Shown: positions 1 through 5,826, numbered from the stretch's first letter. The stretch is 6,312 nt of DNA from an uncultured Clostridia bacterium (GCA_949747745.1 CATKFT010000125.1:1-6312); one strand, 5' to 3'. The notes: generated from the letters alone by a model not told the origin. Made by a program: numbers and translations.

Positions 1-1
1 A

Positions 2-130
2 GAATATAGAACTACATTAATAAATTTTGCTAAATATAAACTTGTAATGTTCACAATGGCTAAGGTTATGGAAATGGAACAAGTTGAAAGAAATAAAGTG
101 GTTTTGTATTTGTTTAATAGTATTAAATAA
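2..130 (+). CDS. Possible 3' end of an unidentified gene (partial)
   Basis: The frame beginning at base 2 is open for 42 codons and ends with TAA at 128-130. The other two plus frames hit stops almost at once. The encoded tail is amphipathic and helix-like, rich in Met, Lys and Val, and ends LYLFNSIK. It has no domain I recognise. The start would lie left of the window; an internal ATG is present but has no convincing ribosome binding site. In DNA this A/T-rich, an open stretch of this length could arise by chance, so this is a tentative call. The purB promoter begins about 28 bases after the stop. Confidence 0.4.
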   Translation, partial: EYRTTLINFAKYKLVMFTMAKVMEMEQVERNKVVLYLFNSIK

Positions 131-157
131 ATAGATTGAAAAATTAGCTATTCTGTA

Positions 158-186
158 TTTACTTTTTATGTAAATTATGGTAAGAT
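158..186 (+). promoter_or_regulatory. Predicted sigma-A promoter of purB
   Basis: A -35-like TTTACT (158-163) and a -10-like TAAGAT (181-186) are separated by 17 bases. TGG directly before the -10 makes it an extended -10. Both hexamers are only 4/6 matches, so the TG element is the main support. Transcription would start near 193 and leave a leader of about 85 bases before purB. The small inverted repeat ATTTAC-N7-GTAAAT (157-175) overlaps the -35. I see no purine riboswitch core or PurR-type box. Confidence 0.5.
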
Positions 187-199
187 ATTAATGTCTCAA

Positions 200-257
200 T
201 AACTATTAAATTTCTAAATTTATGCAACACTACTAGGAAGGCAATAGTTAAATAACT
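200..257 (+). promoter_or_regulatory. purB leader with two mutually exclusive pairings
   Basis: TAACTATT (200-207) is the exact reverse complement of AATAGTTA (243-250), with a 35-base gap. Within the right arm, AGTT (246-249) can instead pair with AACT (254-257), just before the ribosome binding site at 263-269. The two pairings exclude each other. The complementarity is seen directly; a regulatory role is inference. In A/T-rich DNA an 8-bp match could be chance. Confidence 0.25.
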
Positions 258-278
258 TTTAGAAAGGGGAAATACCTT

Positions 279-1685
279 ATGACAAGAGACAACTCAATTT
301 TAGCAGAAAATATTTCTGCAAAGCACTTTGCGTTAGGTCCTTTGGATGGACGGTACTCACAGATTGGCGAGAAATTAGCATCCTACTTCTCCGAATATGC
401 TCTAGTAAAAAACAGAGTTAAGGTGGAAGTATTTTGGCTCAAGTTCTTGCTGGAGAATGTCAACGGCTCAGAAATTTTGGACGCCTTCGACATTGAAAGA
501 CTTCCTGAAATCATGGCGATTTATACTGATTTCTCCGATACCTCTTATGTAAGAGTTAAGGAAATCGAATCGGTTACTAACCATGATGTGAAATCTGTTG
601 AACTCTTTGTAGCTGAAAAGCTCAAGGAAATGGGAATGGATAGTCTTGTCAGCTTCGTGCATATCGGTTGCACTTCTGAAGACATTACTAATCCTTCTTA
701 TGCCAACATGATTTCTACTGCATTGAAGGAAGTATGGATTCCTACAGCTGAGCAGCTGATTGATAAGATTTCTGAAATTGCAATCGATCATGCAAATACG
801 GCTATGCTTGCACACACACATGGACAACCTGCAACTCCTACTACTATTGGTAAGGAAATGACTGTTTACGCGTATCGTTTGAAAAAGTCTTTGGAAAATA
901 TCAAATCCATTAAGGCTTGTGCAAAATTCAACGGTGCGACTGGCAATTACGCAGCAATTTCTGTTGCATTTCCGAATGAAGACTGGCCTGTACTGTCTAA
1001 GTGTTTCATTGAGGAATATCTGGGACTGGAGTTTAACCCTGTAACAACCCAGATTGAAAGCCACGACTATGTCTGCCATATTCTTGATGGTATTCGCCAC
1101 TTCAACAATGTCCTTAGGGACTTTGACTTGGACATGTGGCTGTATATCAGTATGGAGTATTTTAAACAGATTGCAGTCAAAACTGAGGTTGGTAGCAGTA
1201 CTATGCCTCATAAAGTCAATCCTATTCGCTTTGAGAATAGCGAAGCCAATATCAAAATGGGTAACGGCATTTGTTCTGTACTTTCTGATGAGCTTCCTCG
1301 TTCTCGTATGCAGAGAGATCTTTCCGATTCTTCTTTACAGAGAAACGTTGGACTTGCATTTGGCTATTCTATTCAGGCTATTGAGCAGACCATCGGTGGC
1401 TTGAAAAAGGTTGCAGTCAATACAGATAAGATTTCTTCTGATTTGGACAGCAAGTGGGAAATTTTAGCAGAGCCGATTCAAACTGTACTTCGCAAGTATG
1501 GTATACCTGATGCTTACAATCAGTTGAAGGAACTGACAAGAGGAAAGAACATTTCTAAGGAATCTATTCAGGAGTTTATTAAATCACTGGATGTGATTTC
1601 TGATGAAGATAAGTCAACACTTCTTGCTCTTACTCCTTCTGGCTACATTGGTCTCGCAGTCAAAATTGTGGAAGATGAACTGTAA
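279..1685 (+). CDS. purB: Adenylosuccinate lyase
   Basis: This enzyme carries out two beta-eliminations of fumarate: SAICAR to AICAR in de novo purine synthesis, and adenylosuccinate to AMP. It is a cytoplasmic homotetramer of the fumarase/aspartase superfamily. The N-terminal GPLDGRYSQIG (residues 20-30) and the 468-residue length fit the E. coli-like PurB branch (about 456 residues) rather than the shorter B. subtilis type. TSEDITN (132-138) is a substrate-binding segment. THGQPATP (180-187) holds the catalytic His181. The superfamily signature GSSTMPHKVNP (305-315) carries the catalytic serine loop. The ATG is preceded by AAAGGGG (263-269) at suitable spacing. The gene stands alone, between its own promoter and terminator. 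Its codons include many G/C-ending ones (GAC, TTC, CTG, CTC), unlike ychF and the aminopeptidase downstream. A long antisense open frame inside it is a shadow of this coding sequence. Confidence 0.97.
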   Translation: MTRDNSILAENISAKHFALGPLDGRYSQIGEKLASYFSEYALVKNRVKVEVFWLKFLLENVNGSEILDAFDIERLPEIMAIYTDFSDTSYVRVKEIESVTNHDVKSVELFVAEKLKEMGMDSLVSFVHIGCTSEDITNPSYANMISTALKEVWIPTAEQLIDKISEIAIDHANTAMLAHTHGQPATPTTIGKEMTVYAYRLKKSLENIKSIKACAKFNGATGNYAAISVAFPNEDWPVLSKCFIEEYLGLEFNPVTTQIESHDYVCHILDGIRHFNNVLRDFDLDMWLYISMEYFKQIAVKTEVGSSTMPHKVNPIRFENSEANIKMGNGICSVLSDELPRSRMQRDLSDSSLQRNVGLAFGYSIQAIEQTIGGLKKVAVNTDKISSDLDSKWEILAEPIQTVLRKYGIPDAYNQLKELTRGKNISKESIQEFIKSLDVISDEDKSTLLALTPSGYIGLAVKIVEDEL

Positions 1686-1703
1686 AATTGTTGTTTAATT
1701 GAA

Positions 1704-1745
1704 AAAAGGAGAGCCGTTTCCATTAAGGATTCGGCTCTTTCCCTA
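1704..1745 (+). terminator. Intrinsic terminator-like hairpin after purB
   Basis: AGAGCCG (1710-1716) pairs perfectly with CGGCTCT (1732-1738), extended by G-U pairs at the base. The 15-base loop can pair further (TCC with GGA). The trailing T run is short (TTT then CCC), so termination may be less efficient than at the other hairpins here. It begins about 25 bases after the purB stop. Confidence 0.7.
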
Positions 1746-1814
1746 TATATGGAAAAGTCATATTATTTTTTGTTTCTAGATTTTTCAAATTTTAATTTTT
1801 TTAGATAAATTTTA

Positions 1815-1842
1815 TTGCAATTTATAAAGATTGTGATATACT
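1815..1842 (+). promoter_or_regulatory. Predicted extended -10 promoter of a small transcript
   Basis: TTGCAA (1815-1820) and TATACT (1837-1842) are separated by 16 bases, and TGA precedes the -10, giving an extended -10 element. The predicted start is near 1849. No coding frame follows; a strong terminator does, about 120 bases later. Confidence 0.6.
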
Positions 1843-1848
1843 TTAATA

Positions 1849-1970
1849 AATTGATTGATATTTGTATCAATCGTTAAGAGAGAAAAAAGTTATAGATAAC
1901 TACGACGTTCGCTCCAATGCCCGAATTATGACGAAGTTTCAAAAATAAATTGAAATTTTGTCATTTTTTT
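1849..1970 (+). ncRNA. Candidate small RNA of about 120 nt, unknown family
   Basis: This transcript is predicted from the promoter at 1815-1842 and the terminator ending near 1970. It has no credible coding frame. Visible structure, in order: a 5' hairpin GATTGATA/TATCAATC with loop TTTG (1853-1872); a second hairpin AGTTA/TAACT with loop TAGA (1888-1901); a short TTCG/CGAA stem (1908-1925) with a C-rich loop CTCCAATGCC; then a 15-bp terminator stem (1928-1964) and a T run. The CUCC in the exposed loop could pair with GGAG in ribosome binding sites, as C-rich loops of several Gram-positive small RNAs do; that role is inference. It matches no riboswitch or RNA class I can name. It could instead be a leader whose readthrough reaches the 68-residue gene about 230 bases on, although that gene has its own -10. 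Confidence 0.5.
1928..1970 (+). terminator. Strong intrinsic terminator of the candidate small RNA
   Basis: The arms at 1928-1942 and 1950-1964 form 15 consecutive pairs, two of them G-U, around the 7-base loop AAATAAA. Six more T residues follow (1965-1970). It is one of the best terminators in the window, yet no gene ends just upstream. That is the main reason to suspect a free small transcript. Confidence 0.85.
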
Positions 1971-2143
1971 ATTATAATATATAAAGTTTATATGTTAAAG
2001 CGTTGAAAAAATAATTATCTAAAAATGTTATTATATCAGTACAAAATAAATTTAAATTTAGGTAATAAATTATGAATAATAAATCTGTATAAGCAAAAGT
2101 TTGAAAAAAATGTAGTGATTGTATAGAATATTATGAAAAGATA
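1971..2143 (+). other. A/T-rich intergenic stretch, nothing recognised
   Basis: Between the small-RNA terminator and the promoter of the 68-residue gene, the DNA is very A/T-rich. I find no credible gene in either strand. A TTGAAA at 2003-2008 has only poorly spaced -10 partners (19 bases or more). An ATG at 2071 opens a six-codon frame without a good ribosome binding site. Confidence 0.6.
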
Positions 2144-2152
2144 TGGTACAAT
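2144..2152 (+). promoter_or_regulatory. Extended -10 promoter of the 68-residue gene
   Basis: TGGTACAAT combines a TG extension with a near-consensus -10 (TACAAT, 2147-2152). At 17-base spacing the -35 position holds TAGAAT, a poor match, so the promoter would depend on the extended -10. The predicted start is near 2159, giving a leader of about 39 bases. Confidence 0.5.
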
Positions 2153-2197
2153 ATTTTTGTAATAGAAGTATATATTGTCATCAAAAAGGAGGACATC

Positions 2198-2404
2198 ATG
2201 GGTAAAGTAGAGATTGTTTCAGTAGTTAAAGTAACACTGAAAAACGAAGATGCAGATGCTAGAAAAGCCAAAATGGCACAGTTAAAACAGCAGGCAAATC
2301 AATTTGGTGGGAGGTGTTTATACACTGGCGAAGAAACAAATGAGACAGTAGCATTTTTTGCAGGTGACGATCCAGAAATGCTGAGTGTAATACTCGCAAA
2401 CTAA
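2198..2404 (+). CDS. Small protein of unknown function, 68 residues
   Basis: I do not recognise this protein. The reading frame is well supported: AAGGAGG (2186-2192) lies 5 bases before the ATG, an extended -10 lies upstream and a strong terminator begins just after the stop. Predicted order of elements: a strand (VEIVSVVKVTLK, residues 4-15), a charged helix (about 18-36), a strand-turn-strand (about 38-54), and a short acidic helix (about 56-67). That beta-alpha-beta-beta-alpha order would suit a small compact cytoplasmic domain. There is no signal peptide or membrane segment, and only one cysteine. Codon use is less A/T-biased than in ychF next to it. A role as a binding or regulatory partner is possible, but nothing in the sequence specifies one. 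Confidence 0.8.
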   Translation: MGKVEIVSVVKVTLKNEDADARKAKMAQLKQQANQFGGRCLYTGEETNETVAFFAGDDPEMLSVILAN

Positions 2405-2408
2405 AAAA

Positions 2409-2460
2409 TTGTGCCAATGGGAATGAAATTTAATCCCATTGGTACATTTTATATATTTTT
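2409..2460 (+). terminator. Strong intrinsic terminator after the 68-residue gene
   Basis: GTGCCAATGGGA (2411-2422) pairs with TCCCATTGGTAC (2434-2445), 12 bp with one G-U. The loop is about 11 bases and a T-rich tract follows (TTTT at 2447-2450, then a longer T run from about 2455). It starts 7 bases after the stop codon. Confidence 0.9.
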
Positions 2461-2474
2461 TCTAAAAAAGACTA

Positions 2475-2503
2475 TTGGAAAATAAAATAATCAGTGATAT
2501 AAT
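2475..2503 (+). promoter_or_regulatory. Predicted sigma-A promoter of ychF
   Basis: TTGGAA (2475-2480) and a consensus TATAAT (2498-2503) are spaced by exactly 17 bases, with TGA before the -10 giving an extended element. The predicted start is near 2510, so the ychF leader would be about 34 bases. Confidence 0.75.
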
Positions 2504-2543
2504 TGCAAGTATCAAGATAAAATAAAGATAGGAGAGAATAAAA

Positions 2544-3518
2544 GTGAAAATAGGAATTGTAGGACTTCCAAATGTAGGAAAAAGTACTATGTTTAATGCA
2601 ATTACAAATGCAGGAGCAGAATGTGCTAATTATCCATTTTGTACAATAGAGCCAAATGTTGGGGTTGTTCCTGTACCAGATGAAAGATTAGATGCACTTA
2701 CAAAAATGTATAATCCACAAAAAACAACACATGCAGTTATAGAATTTGTTGATATTGCAGGACTTGTAAAAGGTGCAAGTAAGGGAGAAGGTCTTGGAAA
2801 TAAGTTTTTATCACATATTCGTGAAGTAGATAGTATTGTAGAAGTTGTAAGATGTTTTGAAGACCCAAATGTTGTTCATGTTGATGGAAATGTTAATCCA
2901 TTAAGAGATATTGAAACAATTAATTTAGAACTTATTTTTGCAGATATTGAAACAGTAGATAAAAGACTAGACAGGGCAAGAAAGCAACTAAAAGCAGATA
3001 AAAAGGCACAAGTAGAAATTGATTTATTTGAGAAAATTAAAAAAACATTAGAAGAAGGAAAATCTGCAAGAACATTAGATTTAACAGAAGAAGAAAAAGA
3101 ATTGTTAAAAGATACATATTTATTAACATTAAAGCCAATACTATATATTGCAAATGTTTCAGAAGAACAGTTGAATAGTGCAAAAAATGATGAATATGTT
3201 TTAAAGGTAGATGAATATGCTAAAAGTGAAAATGCAAAAGTTATTCCATTATGTGTTAAAATTGAAGAGGAACTTTCAGGATTAGAAAATGATGATAAAA
3301 AGGAAATGTTAGAAGCTTTAGGATTAGAAGAATCTGGACTTGATAAAGTAATAAAAGCAAGTTATGATTTACTAGGATTAATGAGCTTCTTAACAGCAGG
3401 AGAGCCAGAAGTACGTGCTTGGACAATAAAAAAAGGAACAAAAGCACCAAATGCTGCTCGGAAAAATTCACTCAGATATAGAAAGAGGTTTTATTCGTGC
3501 AGAAATAGTATCTTATGA
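2544..3518 (+). CDS. ychF: YchF ATPase, frameshifted in the C-terminal TGS domain
   Basis: YchF (EngD/OLA1 family) is a cytoplasmic P-loop ATPase of the Obg-related HAS class, associated with ribosomes and stress responses. Residues 7-15 GLPNVGKST form the P-loop. DIAG (70-73) is the Walker B/G3 site, with Leu74 in the position where this class lacks the usual catalytic glutamine. NVSE (204-207) replaces the NKxD motif, which fits the known ATP preference. The charged stretch at about 129-190 is the helical coiled-coil insert. The start is GTG, with GGAGAG (2531-2536) 7 bases upstream. After Ala305 the frame leaves the family sequence: it continues with 19 unrelated residues from CGG at 3459 and stops at 3518. 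The normal remainder is in the next frame (to 3636). Removing one base near 3459 restores a 363-residue protein, the usual family length. The cause could be a sequencing error or a real mutation. Confidence 0.93.
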   Translation: MKIGIVGLPNVGKSTMFNAITNAGAECANYPFCTIEPNVGVVPVPDERLDALTKMYNPQKTTHAVIEFVDIAGLVKGASKGEGLGNKFLSHIREVDSIVEVVRCFEDPNVVHVDGNVNPLRDIETINLELIFADIETVDKRLDRARKQLKADKKAQVEIDLFEKIKKTLEEGKSARTLDLTEEEKELLKDTYLLTLKPILYIANVSEEQLNSAKNDEYVLKVDEYAKSENAKVIPLCVKIEEELSGLENDDKKEMLEALGLEESGLDKVIKASYDLLGLMSFLTAGEPEVRAWTIKKGTKAPNAARKNSLRYRKRFYSCRNSIL

Positions 3519-3636
3519 AGATTTAATGCGTGAAGGTTCGATGAATGCTGCAAAAGAAAAAGGACTTCTACGTTCAGAAGGAAAAGAATATATTATGCAA
3601 GATGGAGATATAGTGTTATTTAGATTTAATGTATAG
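3460..3636 (+). pseudogene. ychF: Frame-displaced C-terminal part of YchF (TGS domain)
   Basis: From GGA at 3460 this frame reads [15 protein letters not shown] and continues to ILFRFNV-like family ending ([11 protein letters not shown]). This is the end of the YchF TGS domain, a ubiquitin-like fold that contributes to RNA or ribosome binding. It joins the upstream part exactly if the C at 3459 is skipped (A305-A then G306-K-I-H). The frame has an in-frame ATG at 3451 but no ribosome binding site, so separate translation is unlikely. It is the remainder of one gene split by a single-base insertion, not an independent small gene. Confidence 0.9.
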
Positions 3637-3639
3637 AAG

Positions 3640-3673
3640 ATTAATAAATATCTTTGAGCTTATTAGTTTTTTA
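3640..3673 (+). terminator. Weak A/T-only terminator-like hairpin after ychF
   Basis: ATTAATAA (3640-3647) pairs with TTATTAGT (3660-3667), 8 bp with one G-U, around a 12-base loop, followed by a run of T (to 3672). It sits three bases after the ychF stop. The position and T run fit a terminator, but the stem has no strong G-C pairs. Confidence 0.45.
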
Positions 3674-3696
3674 TATTATACAATATGTTTTAGCAA

Positions 3697-3725
3697 ATTA
3701 CAGGCTAAATCTATTATCCTATAAT
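3697..3725 (+). promoter_or_regulatory. Predicted promoter of the M18 aminopeptidase gene
   Basis: ATTACA (3697-3702, 4/6) and consensus TATAAT (3720-3725) are separated by 17 bases, predicting a start near 3732. A second TATAAT at 3771-3776 is less likely to be the -10. Its start point would fall on the ribosome binding site, and the hexamer 17 bases upstream is poor. Confidence 0.5.
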
Positions 3726-3747
3726 TTAAAATTATTATTTTAAAAAG

Positions 3748-3770
3748 ACTTATTTTATACAAAAATAAGT
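3748..3770 (+). promoter_or_regulatory. Perfect inverted repeat in the apeA leader
   Basis: ACTTATTTT (3748-3756) and AAAATAAGT (3762-3770) are exact reverse complements around a 5-base loop. The right arm ends 6 bases before AAAGGAGG (3777-3784). If transcription starts near 3732 this would form an RNA hairpin just upstream of the ribosome binding site. As DNA it could be an operator. It is almost all A/T, so it may have no function. Confidence 0.3.
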
Positions 3771-3793
3771 TATAATAAAGGAGGAAAATATAA

Positions 3794-5179
3794 ATGAATA
3801 AAGGAGAATTATTTAACAAAAAAGAAATAGGGTGGAAAAATATTTCAGAAGAAAAAAAAGAGGATATATTTAAATTTTCAGATGAATATATTTATTTTTT
3901 GAATAAAGTAAAAACAGAAAGAGAAGCAGTTACATTTATTAAGAAAATGTTAGAAGAAAATGGTTTTTCTAATATTAATTCAAAAGAAAATTTAACTAGT
4001 GGAGATAAAGTATATTATATAAACCATGATAAAAGTATGTATGTAGCAGTAATAGGAAAAGAACCAATAACTTGTGGTTTAAATGTATTAGGAGCACATA
4101 TAGATTCTCCAAGGTTAGATTTAAAACCAAATCCATTATATGAAGATAATGAATTTGCATATTTAAAAACACATTACTACGGAGGAATAAAGAAATATCA
4201 ATGGACGACAATACCACTTAGTATTCATGGAGTAATTGTAACACCAGATGGAGAAAAAAGAGAAATTATTATAGGAGAAGATGAAACTGATCCAATATTT
4301 ACAATTACAGATTTACTACCACATTTAGCTATGGAGCAAATGGAGAAGAAATTAAAAGATGGAATAAATGGAGAAGACCTAAATTTATTGGTAGGAAGTA
4401 TTCCTATGGAAGATAAAGATATTAGTGAAAAGGTAAAACTAAATGTATTAAGCTTATTAAACGAAAAATATGGAATGAGAGAAATAGATTTTGTAAGTTC
4501 AGAATTAGAAATTGTTCCAGCATTTCGTGCAAAAAGTTTAGGATTTGATAGAAGTATGATAGCAGGATATGGTCAAGATGATCGTGTTTGTGCATACACA
4601 TCTGTACGTGCTATGTTAGATATAAATAATCCAGAAAAAACAGCAATATGTATATTATCAGATAAAGAAGAAATAGGAAGTATGGGAAATACAGGAATGG
4701 AATCACATGTATTTGATTATTTTATTTCAGAATTGTTAAATAAAACAAATCAAAATACATCAAATGCTTTAGAAAAAGTATTTTGTAATTCTTGTATGTT
4801 GTCAGCTGATGTAGATGCAGGGTTAGACCCAATATATGCATCTGTATCAGAAAAAAACAATGCTGCAAGAGTAGGATATGGAATAGGACTTAATAAATAT
4901 ACAGGTGCAAGAGGAAAATCTGGTGCATCTGATGCAAATGCAGAATATGTTGCAAAAGTAAGAAAAATATTTGAAGATGCAAATGTACCTTACCAAGTAT
5001 CTGAACTTGGAAGAGTAGATGTTGGAGGAGGAGGAACTATTGCATACATTTTAGCTAATAAGGGAATGGATGTAATAGACTGTGGAGTTCCTGTATTATC
5101 AATGCATGCACCTTATGAGGTAACAAGCAAATTTGATGTTTATTGTGCTTATAAAGCATATAGAGCTTTTATGAAATAG
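3794..5179 (+). CDS. apeA: M18 family aminopeptidase (ApeA type)
   Basis: This is a di-zinc metallo-aminopeptidase of the M18 (aspartyl aminopeptidase-like) family. It removes N-terminal residues from peptides in the cytoplasm; no signal peptide is present. Visible family positions: AHID (101-104) with metal ligand His102, GYGQDDR (258-264) with the bridging Asp262, DKEEIGS (290-296) with the Glu292-Glu293 pair, SADV (337-340) with Asp339, and SMHAPYE (436-442) with His438. The active site therefore looks complete. The 461-residue length and the overall sequence fit the longer bacterial aminopeptidase 1 group, as in clostridia and Thermotoga, better than the approximately 430-residue ApeB group; the symbol rests on that. 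The ATG lies 9 bases after AAAGGAGG. The codon set is strongly A/T-biased, like ychF. Exact substrate preference cannot be read from sequence. Confidence 0.93.
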   Translation: MNKGELFNKKEIGWKNISEEKKEDIFKFSDEYIYFLNKVKTEREAVTFIKKMLEENGFSNINSKENLTSGDKVYYINHDKSMYVAVIGKEPITCGLNVLGAHIDSPRLDLKPNPLYEDNEFAYLKTHYYGGIKKYQWTTIPLSIHGVIVTPDGEKREIIIGEDETDPIFTITDLLPHLAMEQMEKKLKDGINGEDLNLLVGSIPMEDKDISEKVKLNVLSLLNEKYGMREIDFVSSELEIVPAFRAKSLGFDRSMIAGYGQDDRVCAYTSVRAMLDINNPEKTAICILSDKEEIGSMGNTGMESHVFDYFISELLNKTNQNTSNALEKVFCNSCMLSADVDAGLDPIYASVSEKNNAARVGYGIGLNKYTGARGKSGASDANAEYVAKVRKIFEDANVPYQVSELGRVDVGGGGTIAYILANKGMDVIDCGVPVLSMHAPYEVTSKFDVYCAYKAYRAFMK

Positions 5180-5190
5180 AAGTAATTAAG

Positions 5191-5219
5191 AACCTAGCAC
5201 GAATATATTGTGTTAGGTT
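5191..5219 (+). terminator. Terminator-like hairpin after apeA
   Basis: AACCTAGCAC (5191-5200) pairs with GTGTTAGGTT (5210-5219), 10 bp with one G-U, around a 9-base loop. It lies 11 bases after the apeA stop. Only a short T stretch follows before a run of A, so it is a weak classical terminator on the plus strand. Confidence 0.55.
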
Positions 5220-5226
5220 TAAAAAA

Positions 5227-5255
5227 TTATGTAAAACTATTGCAATTTTACATAA
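5227..5255. promoter_or_regulatory. 10-bp inverted repeat over a promoter: candidate operator
   Basis: TTATGTAAAA (5227-5236) and TTTTACATAA (5246-5255) are perfect reverse complements separated by 9 bases. The gap contains most of the -35 hexamer (5240-5245), and the right arm lies in the promoter spacer. A dimeric regulator bound here would cover the -35 region and block RNA polymerase. The arms and their placement are seen directly. The operator role, and autoregulation by the HTH-like product downstream, are inference. Confidence 0.45.
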
Positions 5256-5268
5256 AAGATAGTATAAT
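5240..5268 (+). promoter_or_regulatory. Predicted sigma-A promoter of the 157-residue gene
   Basis: TTGCAA (5240-5245) and consensus TATAAT (5263-5268) are spaced by exactly 17 bases. The predicted start is near 5275. A small hairpin TCCTA/TAGGA (5276-5291) would then sit at the very 5' end of a leader of about 54 bases. Confidence 0.75.
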
Positions 5269-5328
5269 AAAAAAGTCCTAAAATTGTAGGATTCCCCATA
5301 AAAAATAGCTAAAAGAAAGGAGTCATCT

Positions 5329-5802
5329 ATGGCAAAGGCAATTGAGGAGTACATTATGGAGGCAAAAAAGGATATGGTAGTCGAGTTGGACTTAGCATAT
5401 TCCCTTGGTGTGCTAAAAGGAGTTATACCAGAAGAAGATCGGATTAACCAAGTGTCATATACGCTCTTAAACACATGTTTAAGGCTGCATAAGATGGCGA
5501 AAGCCGTTGGAATTAAACATGTAAGAGTCAAGATCGATAACAAAGGAATAGGAAAAGCGCCAGATGTATTGGGTGAAGACTTCGAAAGGATTATAGGAAT
5601 TTGTGCAATGATATTGCGCACTTCTGAAGGTATTTCAATCGATGATCTTGGGCATCAGTTTGGGCTGACGAAAGTTCAGATTTGGCAGAGTGTTCCTGAA
5701 CTTGTCGGAAAAGATGGGCACAAACTTTTCCCGATTTATACGCCTATCAGAAAGTTGGTTGAGCGTATAAATGATTGTAATGCAGGGAAAATCAAAGTCT
5801 AA
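5329..5802 (+). CDS. Unknown protein with HTH-like C-terminal segment
   Basis: I cannot assign this 157-residue protein to a named family. AAAGGAG (5316-5322) lies 6 bases before the ATG, and a consensus promoter and downstream hairpins frame it, so the gene is well supported. The N-terminal half is mostly charged helices (about 1-60), followed by a possible strand at GIKHVRVKI (61-69). Residues about 100-126 (SEGISIDDLGHQFGLTK then VQIWQSVPEL) have the spacing of a helix-turn-helix: hydrophobic positions, a Gly at the turn and a second helix. This suggests a winged-helix or HTH regulator. There is no signal peptide or membrane segment. The promoter carries a perfect inverted repeat, which would fit an autoregulated repressor. 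Codon use is richer in G/C than in apeA beside it. An opposing 150-codon open frame lacks comparable signals and is a shadow. Confidence 0.8.
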   Translation: MAKAIEEYIMEAKKDMVVELDLAYSLGVLKGVIPEEDRINQVSYTLLNTCLRLHKMAKAVGIKHVRVKIDNKGIGKAPDVLGEDFERIIGICAMILRTSEGISIDDLGHQFGLTKVQIWQSVPELVGKDGHKLFPIYTPIRKLVERINDCNAGKIKV

Positions 5803-5826
5803 CTAAAGAGGGTAAAATGGGGAAAA

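Noticed and set aside
131..278. Looked for a purine riboswitch or PurR operator before purB.
   Set aside because: No conserved purine riboswitch core or CGAAC-type PurR box is present; only weak inverted repeats were found.
468..1211. A 247-codon open frame on the minus strand inside purB.
   Set aside because: It is fully antisense to a gene with every adenylosuccinate lyase motif, and its translation shows no recognisable domain. It is a codon-bias shadow.
1054..1404. A 116-codon open frame in another plus frame inside purB.
   Set aside because: It overlaps the purB signature region completely, and its translation looks like out-of-frame sequence.
2003..2036. TTGAAA followed by TTATTA/TTATAT as another promoter in the gene-free stretch.
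   Set aside because: The spacers are 19 bases or more and there is no extended -10; a chance match in A/T-rich DNA is more likely.
2071..2091. A tiny six-codon frame (MNNKSV) upstream of the 68-residue gene.
   Set aside because: The ribosome binding site is weak, the length trivial, and no regulatory pattern is evident.
3256..3471. A 71-codon minus-strand open frame inside ychF, very rich in leucine.
   Set aside because: The leucine runs are the reverse complement of A-rich Lys/Glu codons in ychF; no start signals.
3721..3746. Overlapping A/T palindromes such as TTTAAAAT-TATT-ATTTTAAA before apeA.
   Set aside because: Only A and T are involved, and such palindromes are common by chance in this composition.
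3996..4217. A 73-codon minus-strand open frame inside apeA.
   Set aside because: It is antisense to a conserved part of the aminopeptidase and has no ribosome binding site.
5169..5621. A 150-codon minus-strand open frame opposite the 157-residue gene.
   Set aside because: The plus-strand gene has a consensus promoter, a good ribosome binding site and terminators; the minus frame has none and overlaps the end of apeA.
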